Shown one piece after another: positions 17,802-26,392 of a DNA stretch of 62,771 nucleotides (within the stretch, counting starts at the first letter, position 1; the number at the start of each line of letters is the position of its first letter). Both the position numbers and the translations under genes were made by a program. Source of the DNA: Alphaproteobacteria bacterium (lineage in GTDB: Bacteria; Pseudomonadota; Alphaproteobacteria; M2410); contig JAUWTJ010000012.1 of NCBI GenBank assembly GCA_030614785.1, forward strand, positions 1 through 62,771. Direction: 5' to 3'. The notes beneath the pieces are model-generated. The model ran no database searches and had not been told where the DNA came from. It saw only the letters and a list, made by a program, of their open reading frames with translations.

Positions 17802-19085
17802 CTAAGATGCGGAAACATTGTCACGCATCCGAACGGCTTGTCCTGTAGCACGGTCAAGGTGTCTGAGTGTCGGTACAAGGACGATGACCACGGCCACCAG
17901 GACTGTACAAAGTATCGTTGATCCGATGAGTAAGGTTTCCATACCTATTAAATCCGCGCCAAACCCGAGCAGAAGCGCATTCACCTGGGCAATGGCGCCG
18001 CTTAACATGAACAGGGACATGACCCGACCGCGCACTTCATTCGGAACAATCTGCTGCACCAGTGCGGTGCCGCTTATGCTGGCGGCAGTCCAGGCCGCAC
18101 CATTGATCAGATAGGCAAGTCCGGCAAGCGGAATGGATCGCGCTAGCCCGAAGGCGAGGAAGGAAAGACCGAACAAAAAGGAGCCAATAACAAAGATCCT
18201 CCCGTGTCGGCGAATATCACCTCTCCAGGACATGAACCAGGATGCTGCCAGCGTTCCAACGCCCCATGTGGCGGCAAGCAGCCCGTATTGTCCGGGCGCC
18301 ATGCCCAAAACATCGCCGGCCCACTTTGCGATGAGCCCGTGAAAAAGGGTGAAACCAAACGCTCCGGTGATAAATCCCAGCAGAATGATCCAGAGAATAA
18401 CGCTCTGGCCCCGCACATAGGAAATACCGGAGTGGATTGTCACCCAGACAGGCTCGTGTCTGGCGGCACGCGGCTCACCTCTGTAGCGCAGCAGCATCAG
18501 GGCCACGAGAATGCCGACATTCCCCAGTGTGCTCACCAGGTAGGCGCCGCCGGGACCGATGCCATCAATCACAAAACCGGCGAGGATCGGCGTCACAGCA
18601 AAGCTGCCCATCATGGCGGCGGTTGTCAATGCCACTGCATTGGGAATATGGCGCTCTGGAACCAGTTCCGGAATGAGGGCCTGCCGGATCGGTGCATCGA
18701 TTGAACCGGCCGCAGCGCCGATAAAGATCAGGAAAAAGATCACCGGCAGGGATGTGAACCCCAGAACCACCATAAGGCCAAGGGCCGCCGCAACGATGAG
18801 GGCGACAATTTCCGTCACAAAAAGAAGTTTGCGCCGATCCATCCGGTCTGCCAGCGCGCCGCCATAAAGCCCGAAAAGAAGCGTCGCCAGACCGCGAACA
18901 GCGCCAAGGCCGCCCAGTATCCACGCCGATCCGGTGATCGAATAGATCAGCCACATTTGCGCGTAGTACTGAAAGGCCAGCGTGCCGGAGGCAAACACCA
19001 TCCCGATCCACAGGACCCGGAAGTCGCGGGTGTAAAGCGCCGGAAATCGTACTCTGTCGGCAATTGCACTCTCAGGCTCATTCAT
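17802..19085 (-). CDS. MFS permease (MFS_3/EntS-like), second of a tandem pair
   Basis: 427-residue major facilitator with about 12 membrane helices. The loop 2-3 signature of the superfamily is present as GGALADRMDRRKLLF, and a matching second-half motif lies in the central loop. The N-terminal FPALYTRDFRVLWIGMVFASG is nearly the same as in the preceding gene, with which it overlaps by ATGA; the two are evident tandem duplicates. Related proteins (EntS-type) export siderophores or small hydrophobic molecules, but the substrate here is unknown. It could move the substrate or product of the neighbouring alpha3 enzyme. Confidence 0.88.
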   Translation of the reverse strand: MNEPESAIADRVRFPALYTRDFRVLWIGMVFASGTLAFQYYAQMWLIYSITGSAWILGGLGAVRGLATLLFGLYGGALADRMDRRKLLFVTEIVALIVAAALGLMVVLGFTSLPVIFFLIFIGAAAGSIDAPIRQALIPELVPERHIPNAVALTTAAMMGSFAVTPILAGFVIDGIGPGGAYLVSTLGNVGILVALMLLRYRGEPRAARHEPVWVTIHSGISYVRGQSVILWIILLGFITGAFGFTLFHGLIAKWAGDVLGMAPGQYGLLAATWGVGTLAASWFMSWRGDIRRHGRIFVIGSFLFGLSFLAFGLARSIPLAGLAYLINGAAWTAASISGTALVQQIVPNEVRGRVMSLFMLSGAIAQVNALLLGFGADLIGMETLLIGSTILCTVLVAVVIVLVPTLRHLDRATGQAVRMRDNVSAS

Positions 19086-20410
19086 GGATTGACCTCCTCC
19101 AGAGTTGCTGCTCCAGCGGGAGCAGTTTCAGAAGCCTCCCCTTGCTTACGGTCCGCCATGATTGTAGCGGCAAATCGATCCAGATGTCTCAGAGTTGGCA
19201 CAGCGATAACCAGGATGCAAACCAGAACAGTGCATAGAAGCGTGGTCCCGACAAAAAGCATCTTGATGCCCAGCACATCGACACCAAAGCCCAACATCAT
19301 GGCATTCACCTGGGCAAGCGCGCCACTCATCATCAGGAGGGACATAACCCGTCCGCGCACTTCGTTCGGGACAATCTTCTGGACCAGAGCCGTCCCGCTG
19401 ATACTGGCGGCAGTAAAGGCCGCTCCATTAATGACGAAGACAAGCGCGACAAGTGGAATGGACCGAACCAGAGCGAAGGCGAGGCACGACAAGGCAAAAG
19501 CGAGAGAGCCTACCAGGAAAATTCGCCCATGCCGGCGAATGTTGCCGGCCCACGACATTGTATAGGCGGCAGCGAGGGTCCCGACGCCCCACGTCGCATC
19601 GAGCAATCCGTATTGACCGGGCGTCAGCCCCAGAATGTCCGCCGCCCACATGACCACAGGCCCGTGGTAAATGGCAAATCCGAAAGCACCCGTAATGAAG
19701 CCGACCAGAATGATCCACAGGACGATACTCTGCCCGCGTACCCAGGTTATCCCGGTGCCAATCATCCTGATAACAGGCTCATGTCGGGATGTCCGTGGAG
19801 CGCCGCGATAACGCAACAACACAAGAGCAACCAGGATACCGACATTGCCCAGAGTACTCACCAGATAGGCACCGCCGGGCCCGATTCCATCAATCACCAA
19901 TCCGGCCAAAATCGGCGTCAGGGCGAAGCTGCCCATCATCGCCGCCGTGGTCAAAGCCACAGCATTTGGAATGTGACGCGCGGGGACCAGTTCCGGGATC
20001 AAGACCTGTCTGATAGGTGCATCAATCGAGCCCGCCGCAGAACCGATAAAGATAAGCGCGAAAATGAGCGGGAGCGACGTGATGCCCGCGAGCACCAGCA
20101 CACCGAGCGTCGCGGCGACGACAAGGGCGACGGTCTCTGTCACGAACAAGAGCCTGCGCCTGTCCATGCGATCCGCAAGCGCCCCGCCATAGAGGCCAAA
20201 GATCAAGGTCGCCAGACCACGGGCAGCACCAAGCCCGCCGAGAATCCAGGCCGATCCCGTGATCGAATAAATCAGCCACATCTGTGCATAGTACTGAAAC
20301 GCAAGCGTGCCTGAGGCAAACACCATCCCGATCCACAGGACCCGAAAGTCGCGATGATAGAGCGCCGGAAAACGCACGCGTTCGGGACCTGCCAACTCGG
20401 GACTACTCAT
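19082..20410 (-). CDS. MFS permease (MFS_3/EntS-like), first of a tandem pair
   Basis: 442-residue 12-helix major facilitator, paralogous along its whole length to the following gene: both share YYAQMWLIYSITGSAWILGG in the first helices and the GNVGILVAL helix. The loop 2-3 motif is GGALADRMDRRRLLF. It starts 8 bp after the alpha3 stop codon, so it is cotranscribed with a molybdoenzyme alpha subunit. A tail of about 20 residues rich in Glu, Ala and Thr (KQGEASETAPAGAA) is absent from the partner. Two closely related permeases in tandem might form a heteromeric pair or serve substrate and product separately. Confidence 0.88.
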   Translation of the reverse strand: MSSPELAGPERVRFPALYHRDFRVLWIGMVFASGTLAFQYYAQMWLIYSITGSAWILGGLGAARGLATLIFGLYGGALADRMDRRRLLFVTETVALVVAATLGVLVLAGITSLPLIFALIFIGSAAGSIDAPIRQVLIPELVPARHIPNAVALTTAAMMGSFALTPILAGLVIDGIGPGGAYLVSTLGNVGILVALVLLRYRGAPRTSRHEPVIRMIGTGITWVRGQSIVLWIILVGFITGAFGFAIYHGPVVMWAADILGLTPGQYGLLDATWGVGTLAAAYTMSWAGNIRRHGRIFLVGSLAFALSCLAFALVRSIPLVALVFVINGAAFTAASISGTALVQKIVPNEVRGRVMSLLMMSGALAQVNAMMLGFGVDVLGIKMLFVGTTLLCTVLVCILVIAVPTLRHLDRFAATIMADRKQGEASETAPAGAATLEEVNP

Positions 20411-20418
20411 AGACCAGG

Positions 20419-23256
20419 TTACTCCGCAGCGACACGCTCGGCAGCGGCAAGTTCGAAGTCACACCTGACCCATCGATCAATCGGGACCGGCTGCCACCCG
20501 AGGAAGGAAAAGTTGAGATGACCATAGCCACCGGAAAAACCGCTCCACTTGACCATGCCAGGCTCGATCTCGTTGGCCCCGCTCCAGTCCTTATACTGTA
20601 GAGGCTCCCAGCCATTGTAGGAAATGATCTGGCCCGGCTTGACGTTGGGCGCAACCTTTGCCCGCGAGGAGAACTCACTGACATCGTTGAAGATCCTGAT
20701 CAGATCATCATCCTTGACGCCTCTTGCCTTCGCATCATCAGGATTGATCATCACGTTCGGCGAACCACGGTGCGTCCCGAGCACTGTCTTGTTCATATGG
20801 TTCATGGAGTGGACGGACCAGCGATTGTGACCGGAGGTGAGCCCCATGGGATAGTCGCCGCCCATCGACGGGTTTGGTTTGTGGGTTGGAAGCTGCTCAC
20901 CGGATTCCAGAAACCATTCATGGTCGATGTAGAACTGGGCGCGCCTCGCATAGGCCGGATAGGGATCACCATTTTCCACATGATTACGGAACGGGGTATG
21001 CGGCTTGTTGGTTTCAAAGGGCGAGGCCTGTGTCAAGGCCCCCGGCATCATGCCCCAGTCAATAAAGCGAACAAATCCGGTCTCGCGCAGGGTCTCAAGG
21101 GTCGTGCCTTCCGGCAGTGTCCCGGCCAGCACCGAATCACGCACCTGTTCGTCTGCAACAATTTCCTCGTTGGCATAGTAGCCATTCATAGTGAACTTGC
21201 CGACCAGCTCGTCATACTGATGCATCTTGCCTTCGGGGTCTTCAAACCTCTCCAGGCCTCGTTCCTTTGCGCGGCGCTCAATCGCGCCAAGAAGTTCAGA
21301 AAAGATCAGCCATTCACTCTTTGCTTCCCCGGCTGGTTCAACAACCTTGTCGGCAAGCGTAAGGTTCATCACCTGGGGACCGGTAATGGCGAAGTTGACC
21401 TTCTCGTAGTGTTGTGCCGCAGGAAGGAAGTAGTCTGAATACATCGCCGTAGTCGACAGTCTGAAATCAATGTCGACAATGGTCTTCAGTTTGGGCCACA
21501 AGGTTTCCATGAGGACTTTCTTGCCACCTCTGGAGCGCCGAACCATATTGCCGCCACACTCAATCAAGACCTGGGGAACCTCGTCCTTGCGCGGATGGTC
21601 AAGACCGGCCCACCAGCCCTTCTCGAGGGCTTCATTGAAATATTCATCAAAGGATCTTGGCAGCGATGTGTCACCCCACTCCCGGGTGTTCCACCGTTCG
21701 GCATATTCCGACTGGTAGTACCACCAGAAGGCCGGGACCGAATTTGCGGCCATGGGGGCTTCTTCATTTGAGGGGGGCACAAAGTCACCGAGCAGACCGC
21801 GTGTCCCCTTGGTCAACTCAAGCATGGCCAGCTCCGTTGTCATGGTCGGATCAAGCTGCTTGATAAAATCAACCGCCTCTTCGCGCGAATTCAGAACCTG
21901 TTCCGCGGCCATCAAGCCGGGTTTGTTCTTGCCCATTGCCAGTTGCGATCCGTCCATCAGTGCCGCTGCCCAGCACCGGATACCCGTTCCCTTGCGGCCC
22001 CAGTTTCCGGTCACACCAATGGCCAGACACATCGCGCGTTCGATCAGATCTCCGTGATAAATCTTGCAGGCATTCATACCGTGCATGATGGTGGTACGCT
22101 TGGCCGCCATCTTGCGCGCCAGCAATCGAACCGTGTCCGGGTGAACGCCGGTGATTTCCTGCTGCAGCTCCGGGGTATAGTATTTATCCACGTGTTCGCG
22201 CAGAAGATCGCAGACCGGCCTTACCAGAACTTCCTTTCCATCGGCCAGTGAGACATTGAACGCACCGGAGAGGGCAGCCTTCATACCGTTCAATTTGAGA
22301 TTGCCACGATTGGCCCGCACCGGGCCCTCTGCGGGATCCCATTGGTACAACTGATCCTCGCGGCCTTCCGGGGCCATGTCGATTTCACGCAGGTAACGCC
22401 CGGTATCGGTGCGCACCAGAAGAGAGAGGTCGGTTTGCTCCCTGATGAATTCCCAATCTGCGATATCCTCTTCAAATACGACCTGAACAATGGAAAGTGC
22501 AAACGCGGCGTCGGTCGTGCCGTTGATGGTGATCTGATAGTCCGCATGGGTGTGGGAGGGATTGATATCGGGAGAGATGTTGAAAATTTCAGTGCCGTTG
22601 TAGCGGGCTTCGGAAACGAAATGATAGAACGGTATCCGTGTGAAAACCGGATTGGAATGCCAGAACAGGATGACCTCCGCCAGGAACCAGTCATCCGCCG
22701 AACTTTCGATCTGCATCTTGCCGTAGGTCAGGTATACGCCGGGATTGAAATCTCCGATGGAACCGTTGAGATCCATGGAGAAGCCGCCAAGCGCGTCGAA
22801 GAAACGCGTGGTTGGGCCAACAACGGCCGTTTCCGGCGTCCCATCGCGCACAACAGAGCGCGGCCCATGAACTTCGATCGCATCAAGAATATCATCCGCT
22901 ATTTCGCCGAGAGCCTGATCCCATGAGATTCGCTCCCACTCGCCTGCACCACGCTCGCCAACCCGCTTAAGCGGGTACATGGCCCGATCCGGACCATCGA
23001 GCGACTGGTTCCAGCACGTGCCCTGCATGCAGCCCATTGGATTGTAATCAGGCACACCCGGATCAATAGTCGGCAAAGTCCCTGATGGTTCTTCACGCAC
23101 GATCTTGCCGTCCTTGACAAAGACGCGCATCGGGCAGTTTCCAGGATAACAGTCTGTGCAGTGCGTCCCCCACTTGACTTCATCAAATGTGATATTCTCT
23201 CTGTATCTGTCGTTTGAAGGTGAAGAGGCTGTGCGATCTTTTCTGATTGTTGACAT
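20419..23256 (-). CDS. Type II molybdoenzyme alpha subunit (alpha3), cytoplasmic type, without its own beta gene
   Basis: 945-residue catalytic subunit close to alpha2. Cluster ligands are His32, Cys36, Cys41 and the cysteine of NPMGCMQG (here the usual QKG is MQG); the putative Mo aspartate is in GDFNPGVYLTYG. Start at 23256 is preferred because GGGATCGAG lies just upstream; an in-frame ATG at 23295 has no ribosome binding site. Neither version has a Tat motif. It is followed by two MFS permeases and, unlike the other alphas, has no beta, gamma or chaperone gene in its operon, so it must borrow these from elsewhere or work differently. Confidence 0.9.
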   Translation of the reverse strand: MSTIRKDRTASSPSNDRYRENITFDEVKWGTHCTDCYPGNCPMRVFVKDGKIVREEPSGTLPTIDPGVPDYNPMGCMQGTCWNQSLDGPDRAMYPLKRVGERGAGEWERISWDQALGEIADDILDAIEVHGPRSVVRDGTPETAVVGPTTRFFDALGGFSMDLNGSIGDFNPGVYLTYGKMQIESSADDWFLAEVILFWHSNPVFTRIPFYHFVSEARYNGTEIFNISPDINPSHTHADYQITINGTTDAAFALSIVQVVFEEDIADWEFIREQTDLSLLVRTDTGRYLREIDMAPEGREDQLYQWDPAEGPVRANRGNLKLNGMKAALSGAFNVSLADGKEVLVRPVCDLLREHVDKYYTPELQQEITGVHPDTVRLLARKMAAKRTTIMHGMNACKIYHGDLIERAMCLAIGVTGNWGRKGTGIRCWAAALMDGSQLAMGKNKPGLMAAEQVLNSREEAVDFIKQLDPTMTTELAMLELTKGTRGLLGDFVPPSNEEAPMAANSVPAFWWYYQSEYAERWNTREWGDTSLPRSFDEYFNEALEKGWWAGLDHPRKDEVPQVLIECGGNMVRRSRGGKKVLMETLWPKLKTIVDIDFRLSTTAMYSDYFLPAAQHYEKVNFAITGPQVMNLTLADKVVEPAGEAKSEWLIFSELLGAIERRAKERGLERFEDPEGKMHQYDELVGKFTMNGYYANEEIVADEQVRDSVLAGTLPEGTTLETLRETGFVRFIDWGMMPGALTQASPFETNKPHTPFRNHVENGDPYPAYARRAQFYIDHEWFLESGEQLPTHKPNPSMGGDYPMGLTSGHNRWSVHSMNHMNKTVLGTHRGSPNVMINPDDAKARGVKDDDLIRIFNDVSEFSSRAKVAPNVKPGQIISYNGWEPLQYKDWSGANEIEPGMVKWSGFSGGYGHLNFSFLGWQPVPIDRWVRCDFELAAAERVAAE

Positions 23257-23302
23257 GGTCAATCTCGATCCCTGGCTAAAAAATGATGTTGTCATGAAAA
23301 CG

Positions 23303-23317
23303 CTGACGCTGTGTCAG
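23303..23317. promoter_or_regulatory. Candidate operator: CTGAC-N5-GTCAG
   Basis: Perfect 5-bp inverted arms just upstream of alpha3. The core TGAC/GTCA matches that of the repeat in front of alpha2, though the spacer is one base longer. Confidence 0.35.
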
Positions 23318-23539
23318 TCTAATCTTCTCCAGTGATCTTTGGAAAGAACCAAATCAGCAGGGCGACGACCATAAAGGCCGAATGCCTCATCCATCACAAC
23401 ATGATATCACAATGGAAAACACTATGCTGTATGCGAATTATTATCAGTCTTGGTAAGTAGTGTTGCAGAGAAACTTTCCATCCGACGGCAGCGTGATGTC
23501 TACGACTTCAAATGCCTTTTTTGCCCCTTCCTTCCGGTC

Positions 23540-23557
23540 ACCTGGCTATAATCAGGT
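23540..23557 (+). promoter_or_regulatory. Candidate soxC promoter -10 inside an inverted repeat
   Basis: The consensus hexamer TATAAT is flanked symmetrically by ACCTG and CAGGT, so a dimeric repressor bound here would block the promoter directly. The nearest -35-like hexamer, TTGCCC, is 20 bases away, so the promoter call is tentative. Confidence 0.4.
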
Positions 23558-23611
23558 CAGCTCTTCCAGACTCACCACCGAAGTCCTGCCGACTGACGTA
23601 AGGAGCGGAAA

Positions 23612-24895
23612 ATGAAGAAGACAGATCTTCCTGAAATTGCCGGAGGCGGCCTCATTGCACGGCGGTCCTTTCTGGCAAGCGGGCTGCTGTTCGCCACTGC
23701 GGCGCCTGCCCTGGCCAGGACTGTTGACCCCGGTAACGCCACCATTGTGGACGGACGGCCTGACTGGATGACACAGCCTGGCGGCGACGGCGTAGCATAC
23801 GGACTGCCCTCGCCGCATGAAGCACATGTGGTGAGACACGCAATCCCTTATATGGATGAATCAGTTGGTTTCGCGCCGTGGCACACGCCAATCGCAGCGC
23901 AGCAAGGGATCATAACCCCTAACGGCCTCCACTTCGCCGTTCATCACAATGGCCTCCCGGACATTGATCCCGAAGTTCACGAACTCATCATTCACGGGCT
24001 GGTGGACCGCCCCTTGCGCTTCACCATGGATGAATTGCTGCGCTATCCAATTGTCTCAAGCATCAGGTTTCTTGAGTGCGCCGGCAATACGGCGGCAAAC
24101 GCCCTCTCCTTCACGCCATTGAACTTCTCGGTTGACGTGATATCAGGCCAGGTTTCCGGTGCGGAGTGGGCCGGCGTCCGGGTTGCTGATCTGCTCAATG
24201 AGTCCGGTGTCAAACCGGGCGGCAAATGGGTCATCGCCGAGGGTGCAGACGCTGGCTCTCTGACGCGTAGTCTGCCGCTCTCCAAACTCATGGATGATGC
24301 CATCATCGCGCTCTATCAAAATGGCGAACGGCTGAGACCCGCCCAGGGCTATCCGGTGAGGCTGTTCGTCCCCGGCTGGGAAGGAAATACTAATATAAAG
24401 TGGCTCCACCGGCTGGAATTGACCGATGTGCCAGCCTTTACGAGGGACGAATCAGGTCTTTATTCCGAACCCAGAAGTGATGGCACAATCGAACACTTTA
24501 CCTTTCCCATGGGGGTCAAATCCGTCATTACGCACCCGTCCGGGCTTCAGACATTGCCCGAGAAGAAAGGTTTCTACGAGATCTCGGGTCTGGCCTGGTC
24601 AGGACACGGACGGATTGCCCGTGTGGACATCTCCGCCGATGAAGGCAAGACATGGGCTCGCGCAGACCTTGATCAAACACCCATGGACAAGGCTCTTGTA
24701 CGCTTTTCTCTTCCGTGGCGCTGGGATGGCAAGCCAACGACCCTCTTGAGCCGCGCCACAGATGAGATCGGAAACATCCAACCTACCCGCAAGGAGTGGA
24801 AGTCTCACTACGCAGCGCATGCGCACAATCACTATAACGCTATTCAATCCTGGAGAATAAAGAAGGATGGCGAAGTGGAAAACGTCTATGGGTAA
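23612..24895 (+). CDS. soxC: SoxC-type sulfane/sulfite dehydrogenase molybdenum subunit
   Basis: Periplasmic Mo-cofactor enzyme of the sulfite oxidase family, 427 residues. A Tat signal is visible as RRSFLASGLLFATAAPALA at about residues 18-36. The cofactor-binding cysteine is Cys156 in FLECAGNT. SoxC-specific wording follows: HGLVDRPLRFTMDELLRYP, EGADAGSLTRSLP, AQGYPVRLFVPGWEGN and the C-terminal IQSWRIKKDGEVENV. AAGGAG sits 6-8 bases before the ATG. It overlaps the downstream cytochrome gene by 29 bp, as expected for soxCD, where SoxCD oxidises the sulfane sulfur bound to SoxYZ. No soxXYZAB genes lie in this window. A sulfite dehydrogenase (SorA-like) activity is the main alternative. Confidence 0.88.
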   Translation: MKKTDLPEIAGGGLIARRSFLASGLLFATAAPALARTVDPGNATIVDGRPDWMTQPGGDGVAYGLPSPHEAHVVRHAIPYMDESVGFAPWHTPIAAQQGIITPNGLHFAVHHNGLPDIDPEVHELIIHGLVDRPLRFTMDELLRYPIVSSIRFLECAGNTAANALSFTPLNFSVDVISGQVSGAEWAGVRVADLLNESGVKPGGKWVIAEGADAGSLTRSLPLSKLMDDAIIALYQNGERLRPAQGYPVRLFVPGWEGNTNIKWLHRLELTDVPAFTRDESGLYSEPRSDGTIEHFTFPMGVKSVITHPSGLQTLPEKKGFYEISGLAWSGHGRIARVDISADEGKTWARADLDQTPMDKALVRFSLPWRWDGKPTTLLSRATDEIGNIQPTRKEWKSHYAAHAHNHYNAIQSWRIKKDGEVENVYG

Positions 24896-25484
24896 GACAG
24901 CGGCCAGCTTCCTTCTAGCGATCATATTGGCAAGTCCATGGCCCGTATTTGCGCAGAATACAGAGGACACCCCGGTCAGGGGGTTCGGGACGCCTGTTGC
25001 GCAATCTGATATTGACCGGCTGTCCATCACCATTTTTCCGGACGGTCGAAACCTGCCGGAGGGGCGCGGAACAGTCCGGGACGGGAAGGCCCTTTATGCT
25101 GACAAATGTGCCGCCTGTCATGGGGCAAAGGGCAGAGAAGGTCCGGCCTCGCGCCTCGCGGGGTCAGACGGCTTCTTCAGTATTTGGGATCCCTTGCGCA
25201 TCTTGCGCATCGCCAATAGCCCGATGCTCGTCAATTCGGCGGGCGCACAATGGCCTTATGCGACAACCCTGTTCGACTACACCCGCCGGGCGATGCCGCA
25301 CGATGCGCCCAAGAGCCTGACCAACAATGAGGTCTATGCCCTTACTGCCTATATGCTTTTTCTGAATGATCTGGTGAAAAGGAATTTTATTGCCGACAAA
25401 GGGACGTTGGTCAAAGTTGAAATGCCGGGGCTCGCAAAATCCACTTCCGCCTGGGAGCACGAGCAGAACAATGGCAAGCATTAG
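24867..25484 (+). CDS. soxD: SoxD-like monohaem cytochrome c
   Basis: 205-residue exported cytochrome c, electron-accepting partner of the SoxC-like protein. A Sec signal peptide covers about residues 8-29 (FLLAIILASPWPVFAQ). One haem motif, CAACH, has Cys81, Cys84 and His85; the likely axial methionine is in RRAMPHDAP near residue 150, followed by the LTNNEVYALTAYMLFLNDL helix typical of SoxD. It matches the first haem domain of SoxD; the second haem domain found in long SoxD proteins (about 380 residues) is missing. The start codon lies inside soxC; an internal ATG at 24888 is an alternative. Confidence 0.82.
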   Translation: MAKWKTSMGKTAASFLLAIILASPWPVFAQNTEDTPVRGFGTPVAQSDIDRLSITIFPDGRNLPEGRGTVRDGKALYADKCAACHGAKGREGPASRLAGSDGFFSIWDPLRILRIANSPMLVNSAGAQWPYATTLFDYTRRAMPHDAPKSLTNNEVYALTAYMLFLNDLVKRNFIADKGTLVKVEMPGLAKSTSAWEHEQNNGKH

Positions 25485-25724
25485 TTTCACAATTACTGAG
25501 GTGCACCGCTCTCTATTACCTCATCCAGATATCTGAATTATACTAATTTAAGAAAGCACCTTTTGTGATCGTGTGGCAGAATATGTCTTCCGTAGCAGGA
25601 TTGTTTGCATAGCAACAAAACTTCGATACTGTTATGGATGACCTTGAGGGTCGGCAGATCCTCCCGAGTTGAACCTGATGCAAAGAGTTGCATTCACAGA
25701 CCGTCGTTCAATGGAGTTTAGTCA
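25485..25724. other. Intergenic region ahead of the TorD-alpha4-beta2 operon
   Basis: No gene seen. Likely promoter region for the chaperone-alpha4-beta2 transcript. TTATGGATGACCTTG at 25632-25646 partly resembles the operator described at 42562-42582 and 44771-44791, and an inverted repeat GACC-N5-GGTC overlaps it. Evidence for either being functional is weak. Confidence 0.35.
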
Positions 25725-26363
25725 ATGCTTGCCAGGGAACAATCGAACAGTCCGCGCGCAGCGATGTATCAGCTGCTGGAACAACCTTTCAAATTCCCGG
25801 ATGCAGGACTTACAGAAACATTCATCTCAGGTGAATGGCAAGACAAACTGGGACATTGCGCGGCACAGACAGGGTTTGACCTGCCACACGAATCAAACCC
25901 TCGGCTGACGACCGGAACCAAGGAATACGAAGTCGAATTTATCAGTCTCTTCGAAGTCGGGATGGGCGGCGCGCCCTGCCCGCTCCATAGCGGTCACTAT
26001 GAGCGGGACCGCATGAAAGCGATGGAGGAGACACTGCGGTTCTATCGGTTTTTCAATTATCAGCCGGACCGGTCGGCTGATCGATTCCCTGATCACATCA
26101 ATTTCGAGTTGCAATTCATGGCGCTTTTGGCCGAAGCCGACGAAGAAGCTGCGACAACCGGCGGCGACATATTGTCACCGCTGCTTGCCCAGAGAGATTT
26201 CAGCATCCGGCATCTGGCTTCCTGGCTCCCCGAGCTCAGTCAGTTGATTGATCAGCAGACGAATATTGACTTCTTAAAAACCACCAGTCGCGTGCTGAGT
26301 GAATTTGCGCTTCACGACAGCGCGATACTTGAAGCCCGGGCGAGGGAAATGGAACCAGCCTGA
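25725..26363 (+). CDS. TorD/DmsD-family molybdoenzyme chaperone
   Basis: 212-residue helical protein of the TorD family. It shows the Y-x-L-L-x-x-P-F-x-F-P helix start (residues 15-25), the EYEVEFISLFEVG segment (~66-78) and the DHINFELQFMALLAEAD helix (~122-138) equivalent to the family signature. GGAG sits 9 bases before the ATG. Immediately followed by alpha4 (29 bp), so it is probably the private chaperone of that subunit. It is clearly diverged from the two other TorD-like proteins of the window, consistent with each serving a different alpha. Confidence 0.85.
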   Translation: MLAREQSNSPRAAMYQLLEQPFKFPDAGLTETFISGEWQDKLGHCAAQTGFDLPHESNPRLTTGTKEYEVEFISLFEVGMGGAPCPLHSGHYERDRMKAMEETLRFYRFFNYQPDRSADRFPDHINFELQFMALLAEADEEAATTGGDILSPLLAQRDFSIRHLASWLPELSQLIDQQTNIDFLKTTSRVLSEFALHDSAILEARAREMEPA

Positions 26364-26392
26364 CTTAAACAATAATCCAGGGAGACAACCCA

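Larger units (their letters stand above)
23257..23611. promoter_or_regulatory. Divergent promoter region between alpha3 and soxC
   Basis: No gene seen. On the plus side, a perfect TATAAT (23547-23552) lies inside the inverted repeat ACCTG-N8-CAGGT (23540-23557), about 60 bp before soxC; the -35 is not clear. On the minus side, an inverted repeat CTGAC-N5-GTCAG (23303-23317) lies about 50 bp before the alpha3 start. Both repeats are at operator-like positions, suggesting separate control of the two transcripts. Confidence 0.45.

Noticed and set aside
17640-25575. CTTTTGTGATC occurring upstream of both alpha2 (~17662) and alpha4 (~25560) as a possible Crp-like half-site
   Set aside because: Only one half-site is present in each, orientation relative to the genes differs, and it is absent before alpha5.
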